Origin: an uncultured Synechococcales cyanobacterium
GTDB lineage: Bacteria; Cyanobacteriota; Cyanobacteriia; Thermosynechococcales; Thermosynechococcaceae
Assembly (NCBI GenBank): GCA_902806435.1
Contig: CADCWO010000166.1
Span: 1-44,620, forward strand
Direction: 5' to 3'
Length of the DNA stretch: 44,620 nt
Shown here: positions 24,918 through 32,889 of the stretch, one piece after another
How the letters are laid out: every line of letters starts with the position of its first letter
Position numbering within the stretch: position 1 is the stretch's first letter
Notes under the pieces: model-generated
What the model saw: the letters and a program-made list of their open reading frames with translations, nothing else
Database searches by the model: none
What the model was told of the DNA's origin: nothing
Position numbers and translations under genes: made by a program

Positions 24918-25679
24918 ATGACAGATACAGCTAAAGATGATATCGCTACATCCGCCATTGACCTATTAACTCACTACGGTTTTGAGCACGCAGGACTACA
25001 ACAAGTTCAGCAGCTAGTCGAGCACTGGCTGACAATCTATCCGATGCAGTGGCTGAGGTTAGCATTGATTGAAGCCCTTTATCAGGGCCGCTACAAAGTC
25101 GTCTCTGTGGGCCAGCTTTTAGCGTCCTGGGAGCGGCGTGGTCAGCCGCTCTACCATTTCAACCATGAATTTGAGCGCCTTGTATGCAATCGGTTTCCGC
25201 AGAAACTGTCAACTCAAAGCAAAGCAACTGGTTCAACTGCAGTGGCAAGAAACCATACACGGTCGGCTGCCAAAAGATATCAAAGTACTACTGCGCCTAT
25301 AGAGCGAAAAGTTTTGCCCACTCCTCCCCAGAGCAGTAGCCTTAGGTTACCCACTAACCCCTCACCACAGCAAGAAGTTCCATCAATAGCTATCCAGGAC
25401 AGCCAGACCTCTCCAGGAGTTCTGCCCATACCAGTTCCTGAAAGTTTTCTTGCCGATATTAGCAATCGGCCAGACTTCATACACTTAACTTCAATAGGCA
25501 GACAAGAAACACAACCCCAGCCAAATACAGCTGATAACCATCCGGTAGACTGGCCAGAAATGGAAAAGTACCAGATTCACCAGTTTGTGCCTGTTTCTGA
25601 ATCTTCAGGATTTTGCGCCAAGTTGAGCGCGATCGCCTTGGCTGAACGAACCCGAACCACAACTGGCTCGAAGGTATAA
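24918..25679 (+). CDS. Conserved cyanobacterial hypothetical protein
   Basis: The 253-residue protein has a well-ordered first 95 residues and a disordered remainder. The N-terminal part reads AIDLLTHYGFEHAGLQQVQQ, then LTIYPMQWLRLALIEALYQG and VSVGQLLASWERRGQPLYHF. I know this arrangement as a conserved cyanobacterial unit of unknown function, perhaps helical and nucleic-acid related. Residues 96-215 are Ser/Thr/Pro/Gln-rich. The last 35 residues (EKYQIHQFVPV, then SGFCAKLSAIALAERTR) look conserved again. The ATG at 24918 is the first in frame. It converges with cpcS, with only four bases between the two stop codons. Confidence 0.7.
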   Translation: MTDTAKDDIATSAIDLLTHYGFEHAGLQQVQQLVEHWLTIYPMQWLRLALIEALYQGRYKVVSVGQLLASWERRGQPLYHFNHEFERLVCNRFPQKLSTQSKATGSTAVARNHTRSAAKRYQSTTAPIERKVLPTPPQSSSLRLPTNPSPQQEVPSIAIQDSQTSPGVLPIPVPESFLADISNRPDFIHLTSIGRQETQPQPNTADNHPVDWPEMEKYQIHQFVPVSESSGFCAKLSAIALAERTRTTTGSKV

Positions 25680-25683
25680 GCCT

Positions 25684-26244
25684 TTATGAAGATTGGGCAG
25701 TAGCTGTTGTGTCCGCTGCCGGTTTGGTAACGCCCATCCGAATTTCAGAGCAGAATGAGGCCATACTGAAGCCACCAAATCGCTTTAGGATACTTGTTCG
25801 CAGTCGCAGGTTGGGGCTGGCAAACCACAAGCGCTCCTCAGAGTACATCGTTTCGTACTCCGTGATCAGCGTTAGCGCCTGATCCGCTCCCATGATGTAA
25901 CGACCAGCAACAGGAGCCTTTTCTGCATATCCCATTTCCCGGATTAGCTTTCCCTCATTGGGCTTATCAGGATCAGCAACTGGTACCAAAACGGTGGAAC
26001 CGGTATGTTTACCTTCATCCCATTCCATGGTGCCATCCCAGGTCACGCGGGCACCTCCCAATGCGGAAGCAGGGTCAATGTTGTACTGTTCACAAAGTTG
26101 AACGACCGCAGGATCGTCTTTGGCAAGGGAGTCGATCTGGAGATCTGACTTGCCTCCTTCCGTTTGCTTAAACGCCAAGTGGTGACTAGTACGTTGCGAA
26201 AACCACTTACCAGCACTAAGCTGGAAAAACTCCATAATGTCCAT
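25684..26244 (-). CDS. cpcS: Phycobiliprotein lyase, CpcS/CpeS family
   Basis: Lyases of this lipocalin-like family attach phycocyanobilin or related bilins to a cysteine (usually Cys84) of phycobiliprotein subunits. The 186-residue protein opens [20 protein letters not shown] and continues [17 protein letters not shown], the family signature. It keeps the strands [55 protein letters not shown] and the C-terminal SFCSEIRMG. The start may be the ATG at 26244 or the second Met at 26235. Whether it serves phycocyanin or allophycocyanin beta subunits cannot be told from the sequence. It is not linked to phycobilisome structural genes here. Confidence 0.88.
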   Translation of the reverse strand: MDIMEFFQLSAGKWFSQRTSHHLAFKQTEGGKSDLQIDSLAKDDPAVVQLCEQYNIDPASALGGARVTWDGTMEWDEGKHTGSTVLVPVADPDKPNEGKLIREMGYAEKAPVAGRYIMGADQALTLITEYETMYSEERLWFASPNLRLRTSILKRFGGFSMASFCSEIRMGVTKPAADTTATAQSS

Positions 26245-26317
26245 GAATATCGTTATCCTGGGGCAACCTTCCTCTAGATTCTAAGGCATATCCCTACCGG
26301 TAATAAGCGTGGGCGGG

Positions 26318-27457
26318 CTAAGGAGAAGTATGATGTTTTTGCGATCTGACTGGCTCAGATGAAGCTCGTTTTGCCTGTTCCAACCCAGTTGGTGCAACAG
26401 TACCATCTAGTAGGAAGTGCTCTTGTAGTATTTGCTTATAGATCGCTTCGTATTCATCTACCATCCGGACGACACTAAAATTTTGCAGCACATGCTCTCG
26501 ACAGACCCGCCGATCAAGCTCTAGCGCAGCTGGGATTAAAGAGGCCATTTCGGCAACGGTCTGACAGACAAAACCGGTTTGACGATCGGCAATAACTTCT
26601 GGTACCGAACCAAGCCTTATCCCAATCACAGGGGTGCCGGTCGCCATTGATTCAATCATCACTAAGCCAAAGGGCTCACTCCAGGTAATCGGAAACAAGG
26701 TTACTGCCGCATTACTTAAGAGCGCCACTTTTGTAGCATGGTCCGTTTCACCTAAGTATTGAATTTGCTTGCCATCAATCTGGGGCGCAATCTCGCTCTC
26801 AAAGAATTTACGGTTTAAGGCATCTACCTTGCCTGCCATTTTCAGAGGCCAGCCAATCTGCTTGGCGATCGTGATCGCGTGTTGCGGGCCCTTCTCTGGA
26901 GATAAGCGGCCCAGAAAAGCCAAGTAGGGTGGGGTCTGAGGTTGGGCCTGAAACGGGTAATCGTCTAGGTTAATCCCGTTATAGACTGTGCGAATAAAAT
27001 TCAAGTTAAGCGGGTTGGCCTCTGGCCCACCTAGCCGTTGAGCGTTACTAATGCTGATATAAGACTGGTGCCGGTAGTAATTAAACAGGTCACGGCTGTC
27101 TGGCCTTGAATAGTGGAGGGTATGGACTGTCGGCGTTTTAACTAGCTTTGTAAAGGGCAAAGCCATGTAGCCAGTATGGGAATGAATAATGTCAAACTCG
27201 GCTGCTTGCTCATAGACTTGGCTTAGTTGCAGTAGCTCATAGGCATCAAATTGGGGGATAGTTGGGTCAGAGCGGAGCGCACGTGGATAAACTGACTTTA
27301 ACTGAGCAATAGTATGAGAATCGCCGGAAGCGAAAAGTGTAACCTCATGGCCGCGCCGAACTAGCTCATCGGTTAGGAGACTGACCACCAACTCGATTCC
27401 CCCATAGGTTAGGGGAGGAACTCGCTCCTCAAGGGGGGAAACTTGGGCAATACGCAT
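26318..27457 (-). CDS. Family 4 glycosyltransferase (GT-B)
   Basis: The 379-residue protein is a retaining GT4 enzyme. The N-terminal Rossmann half opens MRIAQVSPLEERVPPLTYGG and contains ELVRRGHEVTLFASGDS. The C-terminal half has the nucleotide-sugar part FLGRLSPEKGPQHAI, the linker LYLGET-type sequence IQYLGETDHATKV, and the E-x7-E motif region in PITWSEPFGLVMIESMATGT. No membrane segment is visible. Donor and acceptor cannot be inferred. The start at 27455-27457 is the first conserved residue of the family. It lies between cpcS and the divergent HTH/GrpE-like gene, with no obvious glycan locus around it. Confidence 0.85.
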   Translation of the reverse strand: MRIAQVSPLEERVPPLTYGGIELVVSLLTDELVRRGHEVTLFASGDSHTIAQLKSVYPRALRSDPTIPQFDAYELLQLSQVYEQAAEFDIIHSHTGYMALPFTKLVKTPTVHTLHYSRPDSRDLFNYYRHQSYISISNAQRLGGPEANPLNLNFIRTVYNGINLDDYPFQAQPQTPPYLAFLGRLSPEKGPQHAITIAKQIGWPLKMAGKVDALNRKFFESEIAPQIDGKQIQYLGETDHATKVALLSNAAVTLFPITWSEPFGLVMIESMATGTPVIGIRLGSVPEVIADRQTGFVCQTVAEMASLIPAALELDRRVCREHVLQNFSVVRMVDEYEAIYKQILQEHFLLDGTVAPTGLEQAKRASSEPVRSQKHHTSP

Positions 27458-27579
27458 AGGTTTTTTGCTCGAGAATATGACAACCTCTCTTGCCCAACCT
27501 TGAAGCCACTACCTCAACAACAAGAGTAGATTTCGATAGCTAATCCAAAATTTGTAGCTTGCAATACTACTCTTACTAT

Positions 27580-27607
27580 TCTAGAAGATGATGTTCATCA
27601 TTCTAGA
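27580..27607. repeat. Imperfect inverted repeat in the GT4 / HTH-GrpE divergent gap
   Basis: TCTAGA at each end flanks ATGAT and ATCAT around a short centre, giving a 28-base dyad with a small internal mismatch. It lies about 57 bases before the start of the HTH protein and about 120 bases before the GT4 start, so it is a candidate operator for either gene. Confidence 0.45.
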
Positions 27608-27663
27608 GATCTACCATTAAAGGGCCGGGCATATCCGAGAAGAACGCTAAAACCCAAGTAGCC

Positions 27664-28362
27664 GTGACCGACTTATCTCGCTTTCAACCGGACATAGATG
27701 TTAGTTCTAAAAACTATAGCCACCAGCTGCAACACTTAATGCAAGCGGTCGGAATAGCTAGCTTTAGCGCGCTGTGCCGCCAAGCGGATGTTTCGCGCTG
27801 GCAGGTCACTCGTCTGCGTCTAGGCCAGCTTCAGCGGATGCGGGTGGAGCAGTTATTGAAGCTGGCAAAAGTGCTCCAAGTTTCATTGCCTGATTTAATA
27901 GCGACGTTTACCAGCCTTGAAACACCATCCCCCGTAAAAAGCACAAGCGAACCACAGTCTCCGGAACTCCAAACCTTGAGACAGGAGTACCAACGCCTAG
28001 ACAAACAACTACTCCAGCAACGACAGGCTCTCTGGCAAGAATTTCAGCAAGCAACGTTACAAACCCTAGAATCTTTTCTACTGCAATGGCCCACGGCTGC
28101 CTATGCTGCTCAAAACAATCCCCAAGTGCCAGCTGTGAGAATGCTGCCACTCCTAAAGCCTGTTGAGCAATTACTGCAAGCCTGGGAGATTGAAACCATT
28201 GGTCCTGTCGGTGGAACAGTTCCCTATGACCCCCAAATTCACCAGCTCATGGAGGGGAACACGCATCCAGGTAATCCGGTCAAAATCCGCTATGTTGGCT
28301 ACTACCAAGCTCAGAAGCTACTTTACCGGGCAAAAGTGAGTCCAGTTGCTAGTACTCAGTAG
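27664..28362 (+). CDS. HTH domain protein with GrpE-like C-terminus
   Basis: The 232-residue protein combines three parts. Residues 18-85 form an XRE-like helix-turn-helix (FSALCRQADVSRWQVTRLRL, then LLKLAKVLQVSLPDLI). Residues 99-140 are a coiled coil rich in Gln/Leu. Residues about 165-227 resemble the C-terminal beta domain of the DnaK nucleotide-exchange factor GrpE: AWEIETIGPVGGTVPYDPQI, HQLMEGN, and GYYQAQKLLYRAKVSPV. This is too short to be a full GrpE, because the long dimer helix is reduced. The start is GTG at 27664 and the reading frame ends 38 bases before the next gene's GTG. The combination suggests a chaperone-linked regulator, which is inference. The two genes may be co-transcribed. 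Confidence 0.65.
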   Translation: MTDLSRFQPDIDVSSKNYSHQLQHLMQAVGIASFSALCRQADVSRWQVTRLRLGQLQRMRVEQLLKLAKVLQVSLPDLIATFTSLETPSPVKSTSEPQSPELQTLRQEYQRLDKQLLQQRQALWQEFQQATLQTLESFLLQWPTAAYAAQNNPQVPAVRMLPLLKPVEQLLQAWEIETIGPVGGTVPYDPQIHQLMEGNTHPGNPVKIRYVGYYQAQKLLYRAKVSPVASTQ

Positions 28363-28399
28363 GATTGCCATAACTTGGATTCAGGATAAGGAGAGAAGT

Positions 28400-29665
28400 G
28401 TGCAGGAACCTGTTGATATTTTGATCCTCTCTAATGGCCCCGGAGAGGTAACTACTTGGGTGCGCCCCGTTGTAGGTGCGTTGCGCCACGAGTTGGGAAA
28501 CCGCGAACAGGTAAGGATCTCAGTCATTTTGTCTCCTTGCGCGAATGCCAGTGGTCAAGAGGCAGCAATCGCCCATAGCTTTCCAGAAGTAGACCGGGTG
28601 CAGGCAGCGGAGCATTTTTTTTCGTTTTTACTCTGGGGTAAGACAGCAGCGAGTTGGCAGTGGCATAAACGCGGGGTAGTGCTGTTTTTAGGGGGCGATC
28701 AGTTCTTCAGTCTAGCGATCGCGAAACGCCTAGGGTACCGCACTGTTGTCTACGCGGAGCGGGAAGCACGGTGGTGGCGGTGGATTGATCAATTTGGCAT
28801 AACCCAACCCTGCCAGCAACCAATACCAGCGAAATACACTCACAAATTGCAGGTTATCGGTGACTTGATGGTGGAAGCAGCAGCGACACCTGCAGATGCA
28901 TCAGCAGCGATCGTCCAAGTTCTTAACCTGCAACCTCATACAGAACTGATTGGACTGCTGCCAGGCTCAAAACCTGCCAAGCTGGCGCAAGGGGTACCCT
29001 TGTGGTTAGCGATTGCAGAGCACATTCATATTGCTAGACCCGAAACCCAATTTGTGATTCCGGTAGCACCGACGCTGGATGTAGCTGTCCTGAGCCAATT
29101 CGCCGATCCTACCTCCAACCCGGTAGTACGGCAGGTGGGGGGTGCAACAGCTCAATTAATCACTTCTGAGGAGCAAGCTTACCTACAAACCGAGAATGGG
29201 TTGCGGGTAGACCTATGGACTGGCTTTCCCGCCCATTCCTTGCTCAGCGCCTGTACTTTGTGCTTGACAACCGTGGGAGCCAATACAGCCGAGTTGGGTG
29301 CTCTCGCCGTGCCTATGCTGGTACTACTGCCTACTCAGCAATTAGATGCGATGCGTGCCTGGGATGGTCTTCCCGGTTTACTAGCCAACTTACCACTCGT
29401 TGGTACTGGCATTGCCAAGGGAATTAACAGGTTTATGCTCAAACGCTTAGGCCTACTGGCTTGGCCAAATATTTGGGCTGGTAGAGAAGTCGTGCCGGAA
29501 CTCGTGGGTCATCTCCAGCCTCAAACAGTAGCAGCAATGGTTATAGATTTACTTGACCATCCAGCGAAGTTAAACCAAATACGCGATAACCTTCGCAGCG
29601 TCCGAGGGGAGCCGGGAGCCGCCCAAAAACTTGCTCACCTCGTCAAAACCCAACTAAACACCTAG
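28400..29665 (+). CDS. Lipid-A-disaccharide synthase-related protein (LpxB-like)
   Basis: The 421-residue protein belongs to the cyanobacterial family annotated as LpxB-related. It shows PVDILILSNGPGEVTTWVRP at the start, VLFLGGDQFFSLAIAKRLG, VYAEREARWWRWIDQFGI, VIGDLMVEAA and the phosphate-binding LIGLLPGSKPAKLAQGVPLW. The C-terminal half has TTVGANTAELGALAVPMLVL, typical of GT19 sugar-nucleotide binding. True LpxB joins UDP-diacylglucosamine to lipid X; whether this relative does so is not established. I chose the GTG at 28400, preceded by AAGGAGAGAA. The frame could extend to 28346, overlapping the HTH/GrpE-like gene. The lpxD gene is 8 kb away on the opposite strand. Confidence 0.82.
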   Translation: MQEPVDILILSNGPGEVTTWVRPVVGALRHELGNREQVRISVILSPCANASGQEAAIAHSFPEVDRVQAAEHFFSFLLWGKTAASWQWHKRGVVLFLGGDQFFSLAIAKRLGYRTVVYAEREARWWRWIDQFGITQPCQQPIPAKYTHKLQVIGDLMVEAAATPADASAAIVQVLNLQPHTELIGLLPGSKPAKLAQGVPLWLAIAEHIHIARPETQFVIPVAPTLDVAVLSQFADPTSNPVVRQVGGATAQLITSEEQAYLQTENGLRVDLWTGFPAHSLLSACTLCLTTVGANTAELGALAVPMLVLLPTQQLDAMRAWDGLPGLLANLPLVGTGIAKGINRFMLKRLGLLAWPNIWAGREVVPELVGHLQPQTVAAMVIDLLDHPAKLNQIRDNLRSVRGEPGAAQKLAHLVKTQLNT

Positions 29666-29673
29666 AGCAGCAA

Positions 29674-29994
29674 TCAACCCTTGCGGGAGGCTTCCCCATC
29701 TCGGCGACCCAGTTCATAAACGCCACAACCAATAGAAGAAATTATACCCAGGCTGATCGCCCAGCTTTGGCCTAGACCAAGCAGCAGAGCGTAGTAGCTC
29801 AAACCACCGAAAATGATAAATGGCACAATACTCACAAGTGATGCCCAGAATTCGTTGCCCTGGAACCAGCGACTAAGCTGCTCTGTCATCCGCTGGTTAG
29901 TGCGGAACAAGCCTAAATAAAAGGCGAGCGCCCATAAACCTGTTCCGCCAATCACCAGAGGTTCAATATTTAACAGTGACAATTCACCATTCAT
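29674..29994 (-). CDS. Small membrane protein, function unknown
   Basis: The 106-residue protein has about three hydrophobic segments: IGGTGLWALAFYLGLF (15-31), ASLVSIVPFIIFGGLSYYAL (51-70) and SWAISLGIISSIGCGVYEL (77-95). It ends RRDGEASRKG. I do not recognise the family; it resembles small cyanobacterial thylakoid or inner-membrane hypotheticals. The ATG at 29992-29994 starts it. It converges with the LpxB-like gene, with stop codons 8 bases apart. Confidence 0.6.
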   Translation of the reverse strand: MNGELSLLNIEPLVIGGTGLWALAFYLGLFRTNQRMTEQLSRWFQGNEFWASLVSIVPFIIFGGLSYYALLLGLGQSWAISLGIISSIGCGVYELGRRDGEASRKG

Positions 29995-30307
29995 AGAATT
30001 ATCGATCTACATCTAAGGCTCCGCTGCTCATGACAGCAGAGATTATCAAGTTTAAGTAAGTAAAAATTACTACACCGAGCTTTTAACAAATTTTAATTGA
30101 AATAATGCAGCTCGTTGTAAAGCAGTTTACCTATTATTCATAAGTCGCTAGGCTTACTTGCATCCAATGTGGAACCAGTCGTTGAACCTACTTTAATAGC
30201 GATCGCCGTAGCAAACAGACATAAAACTTAAAACCAAAGGGGTTAGGAGAGCGGCAAGGCCGTAGTAGGCTGGATGCATTGGCTAGTTAATAGCAGGGGT
30301 AATATTC
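29995..30307. other. Upstream region of psaE (divergent gap)
   Basis: These 313 bases contain no protein-like frame. The AT-rich stretch at 30050-30150 (for example TTTTAACAAATTTTAATTG) and a HIP1 octamer near 30198 stand out. The last 90 bases form a leader with GGAGAGCGGCAAGGCC. Light-dependent promoters are expected here, but I could not place a clean RpaB (HLR1) direct repeat. Confidence 0.4.
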
Positions 30308-30772
30308 ATGGTTCAACGTGGTTCTAAGGTAAGAATTCTCCGCCCAGAGTCTTATTGGTTTCTGGATTATGGCGTTGTTTCTTCGATAGATAAAAGTGGA
30401 ATTAGATACCCGGTTGTTGTCCGATTTGACAAGGTGAACTACTCCGGTCTCACTACCAACAACTTTGCCGTCAATGAATTGCAAGAAGTTGCACCACCGC
30501 AGGCTAAAGAAGCAAAACAAGAATCAAAGAAAATAAGTGCCGAAGATAGGAAGAACACCCCGGAAGATAGTTCCAAACGGATGACGGGCAGTGGTGCTCC
30601 AACCAAAAAGGCTGATGCCGGTGGTAAGGTTTCTAAGGATCCAGCTGGGACGACTGCCAAGGGAGCCGCTGGTGCAACTACAGATACCGGGGGTGATGCA
30701 ACAGAGGCCCAGGGCGGACGTGGTAGTGATGTGGTAGTAGGAGATGCGAACCAAGGTACTGAAGGACGCTAA
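30308..30772 (+). CDS. psaE: Photosystem I subunit PsaE with long C-terminal extension
   Basis: PsaE sits on the stromal face of photosystem I and supports ferredoxin docking and cyclic electron flow. Residues 1-66 are the SH3-like core: [57 protein letters not shown]. Normal cyanobacterial PsaE ends within about 10 residues of this point (70-76 in total). Here the frame continues 88 residues without a stop. First comes a Lys/Glu-rich part ([17 protein letters not shown]), then a Gly/Thr/Ala-rich part ([17 protein letters not shown]) ending NQGTEGR. The tail is low-complexity and probably disordered. It is in frame with normal codon use, so a sequencing artefact is unlikely. The mutM start is 26 bases downstream, on the same strand. 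Confidence 0.93.
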   Translation: MVQRGSKVRILRPESYWFLDYGVVSSIDKSGIRYPVVVRFDKVNYSGLTTNNFAVNELQEVAPPQAKEAKQESKKISAEDRKNTPEDSSKRMTGSGAPTKKADAGGKVSKDPAGTTAKGAAGATTDTGGDATEAQGGRGSDVVVGDANQGTEGR

Positions 30773-30798
30773 GTTCTAGCCCAGTTAGTTAAAATGCT

Positions 30799-31686
30799 GT
30801 GCCAGAACTGCCTGAAGTAGAAACTGTACGCCGGGGACTGGATGAAGCCACCTCAGGTCAAATCATTATGGGTGGGGATGTACTGCTAGTTCGTACCATT
30901 GCCCACCCTGTTTCCATAGGTGATTTTCTGCTCGGCATTAAATCAGCCTTAATTGTCCGCTGGCACCGTCGTGGTAAATATCTGCTGGCACAGCTTGCCA
31001 GACCCAGCCAAAGTCAATCTGCTACAACTGATGCGGGCTGGCTGGGAGTCCACTTGCGGATGACAGGTCAGCTATTGTGGCTGAATGTGGCTGAACCGCT
31101 GTCAAAACACACCCGCGTCCGCTTGTTTTTCAACCAAGACCAGGAATTACGGTTTGTTGATCAGCGAACCTTTGGCCAGATGTGGTGGGTTCCGCCAGGA
31201 GAAACTTTAGAGCAGATAATCTCCGGGCTACAGCGACTTGGACCTGAACCATTTGGCGAAGGGTTCACAGTTGAGTATCTGGCTCAACGGCTTCGTACTC
31301 GTCGTGGCCCCATTAAAAGTGCCCTACTTGATCAGGCTCTAGTAGCAGGAGTGGGAAATATTTATGCCGACGAAGCGCTATTTATGGGTGGCATCCATCC
31401 TGAAACAGTTTGTGCGGCGCTCAGTCTAGACAAAGTTGAGTTATTGCGCTCAGCAGTAGTTCGGGTATTGGAGACCAGCATCGAGCGAGGCGGAACAACC
31501 TTTAGTAACTTCCTGAGTGTCCAGGGAATTAATGGTAACTACAGTGGTGTTGCTTGGGTCTATAATCGTCGCGGTCAGCCCTGCCGTATTTGTAGCACAC
31601 CGATCCAAAGACTGCGGTTAGCAGGCCGTTCCAGCCATTTTTGCCCACAATGCCAGCCCTACCTGATTGGCAATGGAGTCGGATAG
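30799..31686 (+). CDS. mutM: Formamidopyrimidine-DNA glycosylase MutM (Fpg)
   Basis: The 295-residue base-excision enzyme removes 8-oxoguanine and formamidopyrimidines and nicks the abasic site. The N-terminus PELPEVETVRRGL contains the catalytic Pro and Glu (residues 2 and 3, GTG start at 30799). The conserved HRRGKYLL Lys, MTGQL and HTRVRLFF follow, then the helix-two-turn-helix KSALLDQALVAGVGNIYADE. The C-terminal zinc finger is CRICSTPIQRLRLAGRSSHF followed by CPQC. The length is slightly above E. coli Fpg (269) because of a loop around residues 70-80. Oxidative DNA repair next to a photosystem I gene has been noted in other cyanobacteria, where psaE and mutM are often adjacent. Confidence 0.94.
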   Translation: MPELPEVETVRRGLDEATSGQIIMGGDVLLVRTIAHPVSIGDFLLGIKSALIVRWHRRGKYLLAQLARPSQSQSATTDAGWLGVHLRMTGQLLWLNVAEPLSKHTRVRLFFNQDQELRFVDQRTFGQMWWVPPGETLEQIISGLQRLGPEPFGEGFTVEYLAQRLRTRRGPIKSALLDQALVAGVGNIYADEALFMGGIHPETVCAALSLDKVELLRSAVVRVLETSIERGGTTFSNFLSVQGINGNYSGVAWVYNRRGQPCRICSTPIQRLRLAGRSSHFCPQCQPYLIGNGVG

Positions 31687-31749
31687 AAGTTATCCAGCCT
31701 TAACCCTATAGAATACAAGGGGAAACAAAGTCGTCCACGGCACAAAACT

Positions 31750-31977
31750 ATGGCTGTTAAAAAGGGAGATCTAGTGCGGGTAAACCGCGAAAAGTTAGAC
31801 AACAGTGTAGAAGCAATGGCAAGTGATCGCCGCTGGCCGCCTTATCTATTTGAAGGTAAAGGCGAGATTGTTGAGCTGCGGGGTGACTACGCCCAAGTCA
31901 AGTTTTCACGGGTTCCCACACCAAATGTCTGGCTGCGGGTGGACCAACTAGAAGTCGCCAAGGAAGTAGCAAAGTAA
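31750..31977 (+). CDS. ndhO: NAD(P)H-quinone oxidoreductase subunit O (NdhO)
   Basis: The 75-residue protein begins [20 protein letters not shown] and contains [20 protein letters not shown] and [19 protein letters not shown], the NdhO signature. NdhO is a small stromal subunit specific to the photosynthetic NDH-1 complex, which drives cyclic electron flow and respiration in thylakoids. The start ATG at 31750 lies 63 bases after mutM. A possible -10-like TATAGAAT lies just upstream near 31708, so it may have its own promoter. Confidence 0.93.
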   Translation: MAVKKGDLVRVNREKLDNSVEAMASDRRWPPYLFEGKGEIVELRGDYAQVKFSRVPTPNVWLRVDQLEVAKEVAK

Positions 31978-31978
31978 G

Positions 31979-32467
31979 TTACTGCAAACGCTGATAGCAA
32001 TCAATAGGGGTTACCTTAAAGTTGCAGGTCATGAGTACCGCTGCGATCGGATCTAGAACGACAACTACAGCTTGTGACTCTGGGGCGTAGTCATCAACTT
32101 TGTCGCGAGTTAAGGGTGATAACAAAGAGTTGGCCCAGGGCAATCTACTCCCCGAGTTCGCTTTAATTTGGTGCCTGGCTGTGTAAGTGAAATCAACCTG
32201 GCGCTCAGCTATCAATTCTGTAAGTTGCCGCCCTGCGGTTGTGCCAATTAAAGTGATGACACCACGACCGTGCAGCCTATAAGCTTTGTAGCTGTGAAAG
32301 GCTAAGAAGTACTGGTTAGCCTGCACTACATCCCGGTATCTTGTTGGGATATCTCCAATGACAGCAGCTTCAGGACTAGGGAGCTCCCTGAGGAGCATTA
32401 CATCTTGAGAACGAGCTTTTTCTCGCAACCCTTGGGGAGTCATAAAACCAGTCATGTACTGCCTCAA
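31979..32467 (-). CDS. Hypothetical protein, unrecognised
   Basis: The 162-residue protein has no domain I can name. It is soluble and of mixed helix/strand composition, with FMTPQGLREKARSQDVMLLR near the start, VVQANQYFLAFHSYKAYRLH in the middle and LDPIAAVLMTCNFKVTPIDC at the end. The stop codon is 2 bases from the stop of ndhO, so the two converge tightly. The actual start could be the second or third Met (MTGFM). Codon use looks like that of its neighbours. It is probably real, but of unknown role. Confidence 0.55.
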   Translation of the reverse strand: MRQYMTGFMTPQGLREKARSQDVMLLRELPSPEAAVIGDIPTRYRDVVQANQYFLAFHSYKAYRLHGRGVITLIGTTAGRQLTELIAERQVDFTYTARHQIKANSGSRLPWANSLLSPLTRDKVDDYAPESQAVVVVLDPIAAVLMTCNFKVTPIDCYQRLQ

Positions 32468-32590
32468 TCAAGCTTCTCAATATCTGCTGAAATAGTTTAG
32501 AGCGTCCGAGCTCTTCCCTAACAGTTCTACAGCAGTCTAGGCTTAGAAAGCTGAACTATTCGCCGCGCAAGCTTTGCTGGTGGGCTCAAG

Positions 32591-32818
32591 TTAGCTAGCA
32601 ACCTCTTCATCTGAGACAAAGCTCAACAAGTCACCAGGTTGGCACTGTAAAGCTTTACACAGCTTGTTGAGGGTAACGTATTCCAATCGAGATGGCATTG
32701 TGCGTGTTGTCTTGAGTTTGGAAATGGTTACGGCATGAAACCCGGTGAGTTTGATCAAATCCTTATTGTTCAAGTTTCGCTCAGCCATCATCACGGCCAG
32801 CCGCCATTGAATAGCCAT
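32591..32818 (-). CDS. XRE-family helix-turn-helix regulator
   Basis: The 75-residue protein is almost entirely an HTH_26-type Cro/C1 domain: VMMAERNLNNKDLIKLTGFH, then AVTISKLKTTRTMPSRL, then LNKLCKALQCQPGDLLSFV. Such small regulators (YozG-like) often repress themselves or a neighbouring gene, and they also occur in mobile or toxin-antitoxin loci. A 7-bp-arm palindrome lies about 55-70 bases upstream at 32873-32889. The start ATG is at 32816-32818. No toxin partner is adjacent. Confidence 0.8.
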   Translation of the reverse strand: MAIQWRLAVMMAERNLNNKDLIKLTGFHAVTISKLKTTRTMPSRLEYVTLNKLCKALQCQPGDLLSFVSDEEVAS

Positions 32819-32872
32819 CAGTTTTCTATAGCTTTTTATAGAGGTTTTCTAAGACTATACGATATTAAACGC

Positions 32873-32889
32873 AGCATATAAAATATGCT
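32873..32889. promoter_or_regulatory. Palindrome upstream of the XRE regulator, candidate operator
   Basis: AGCATAT and ATATGCT are perfect complements around AAA. The surrounding 180 bases between the regulator and the divergent gene at 33008 are strongly AT-rich and include another small dyad CTATA/TATAG near 32825-32840. This is a likely operator for the adjacent HTH protein, by position only. Confidence 0.45.

Noticed and set aside
29995-30307. RpaB/HLR1 site ahead of psaE
   Set aside because: TTTAC-like half-sites occur on both strands near 30110-30135, but not as the required direct repeat with fixed spacing.
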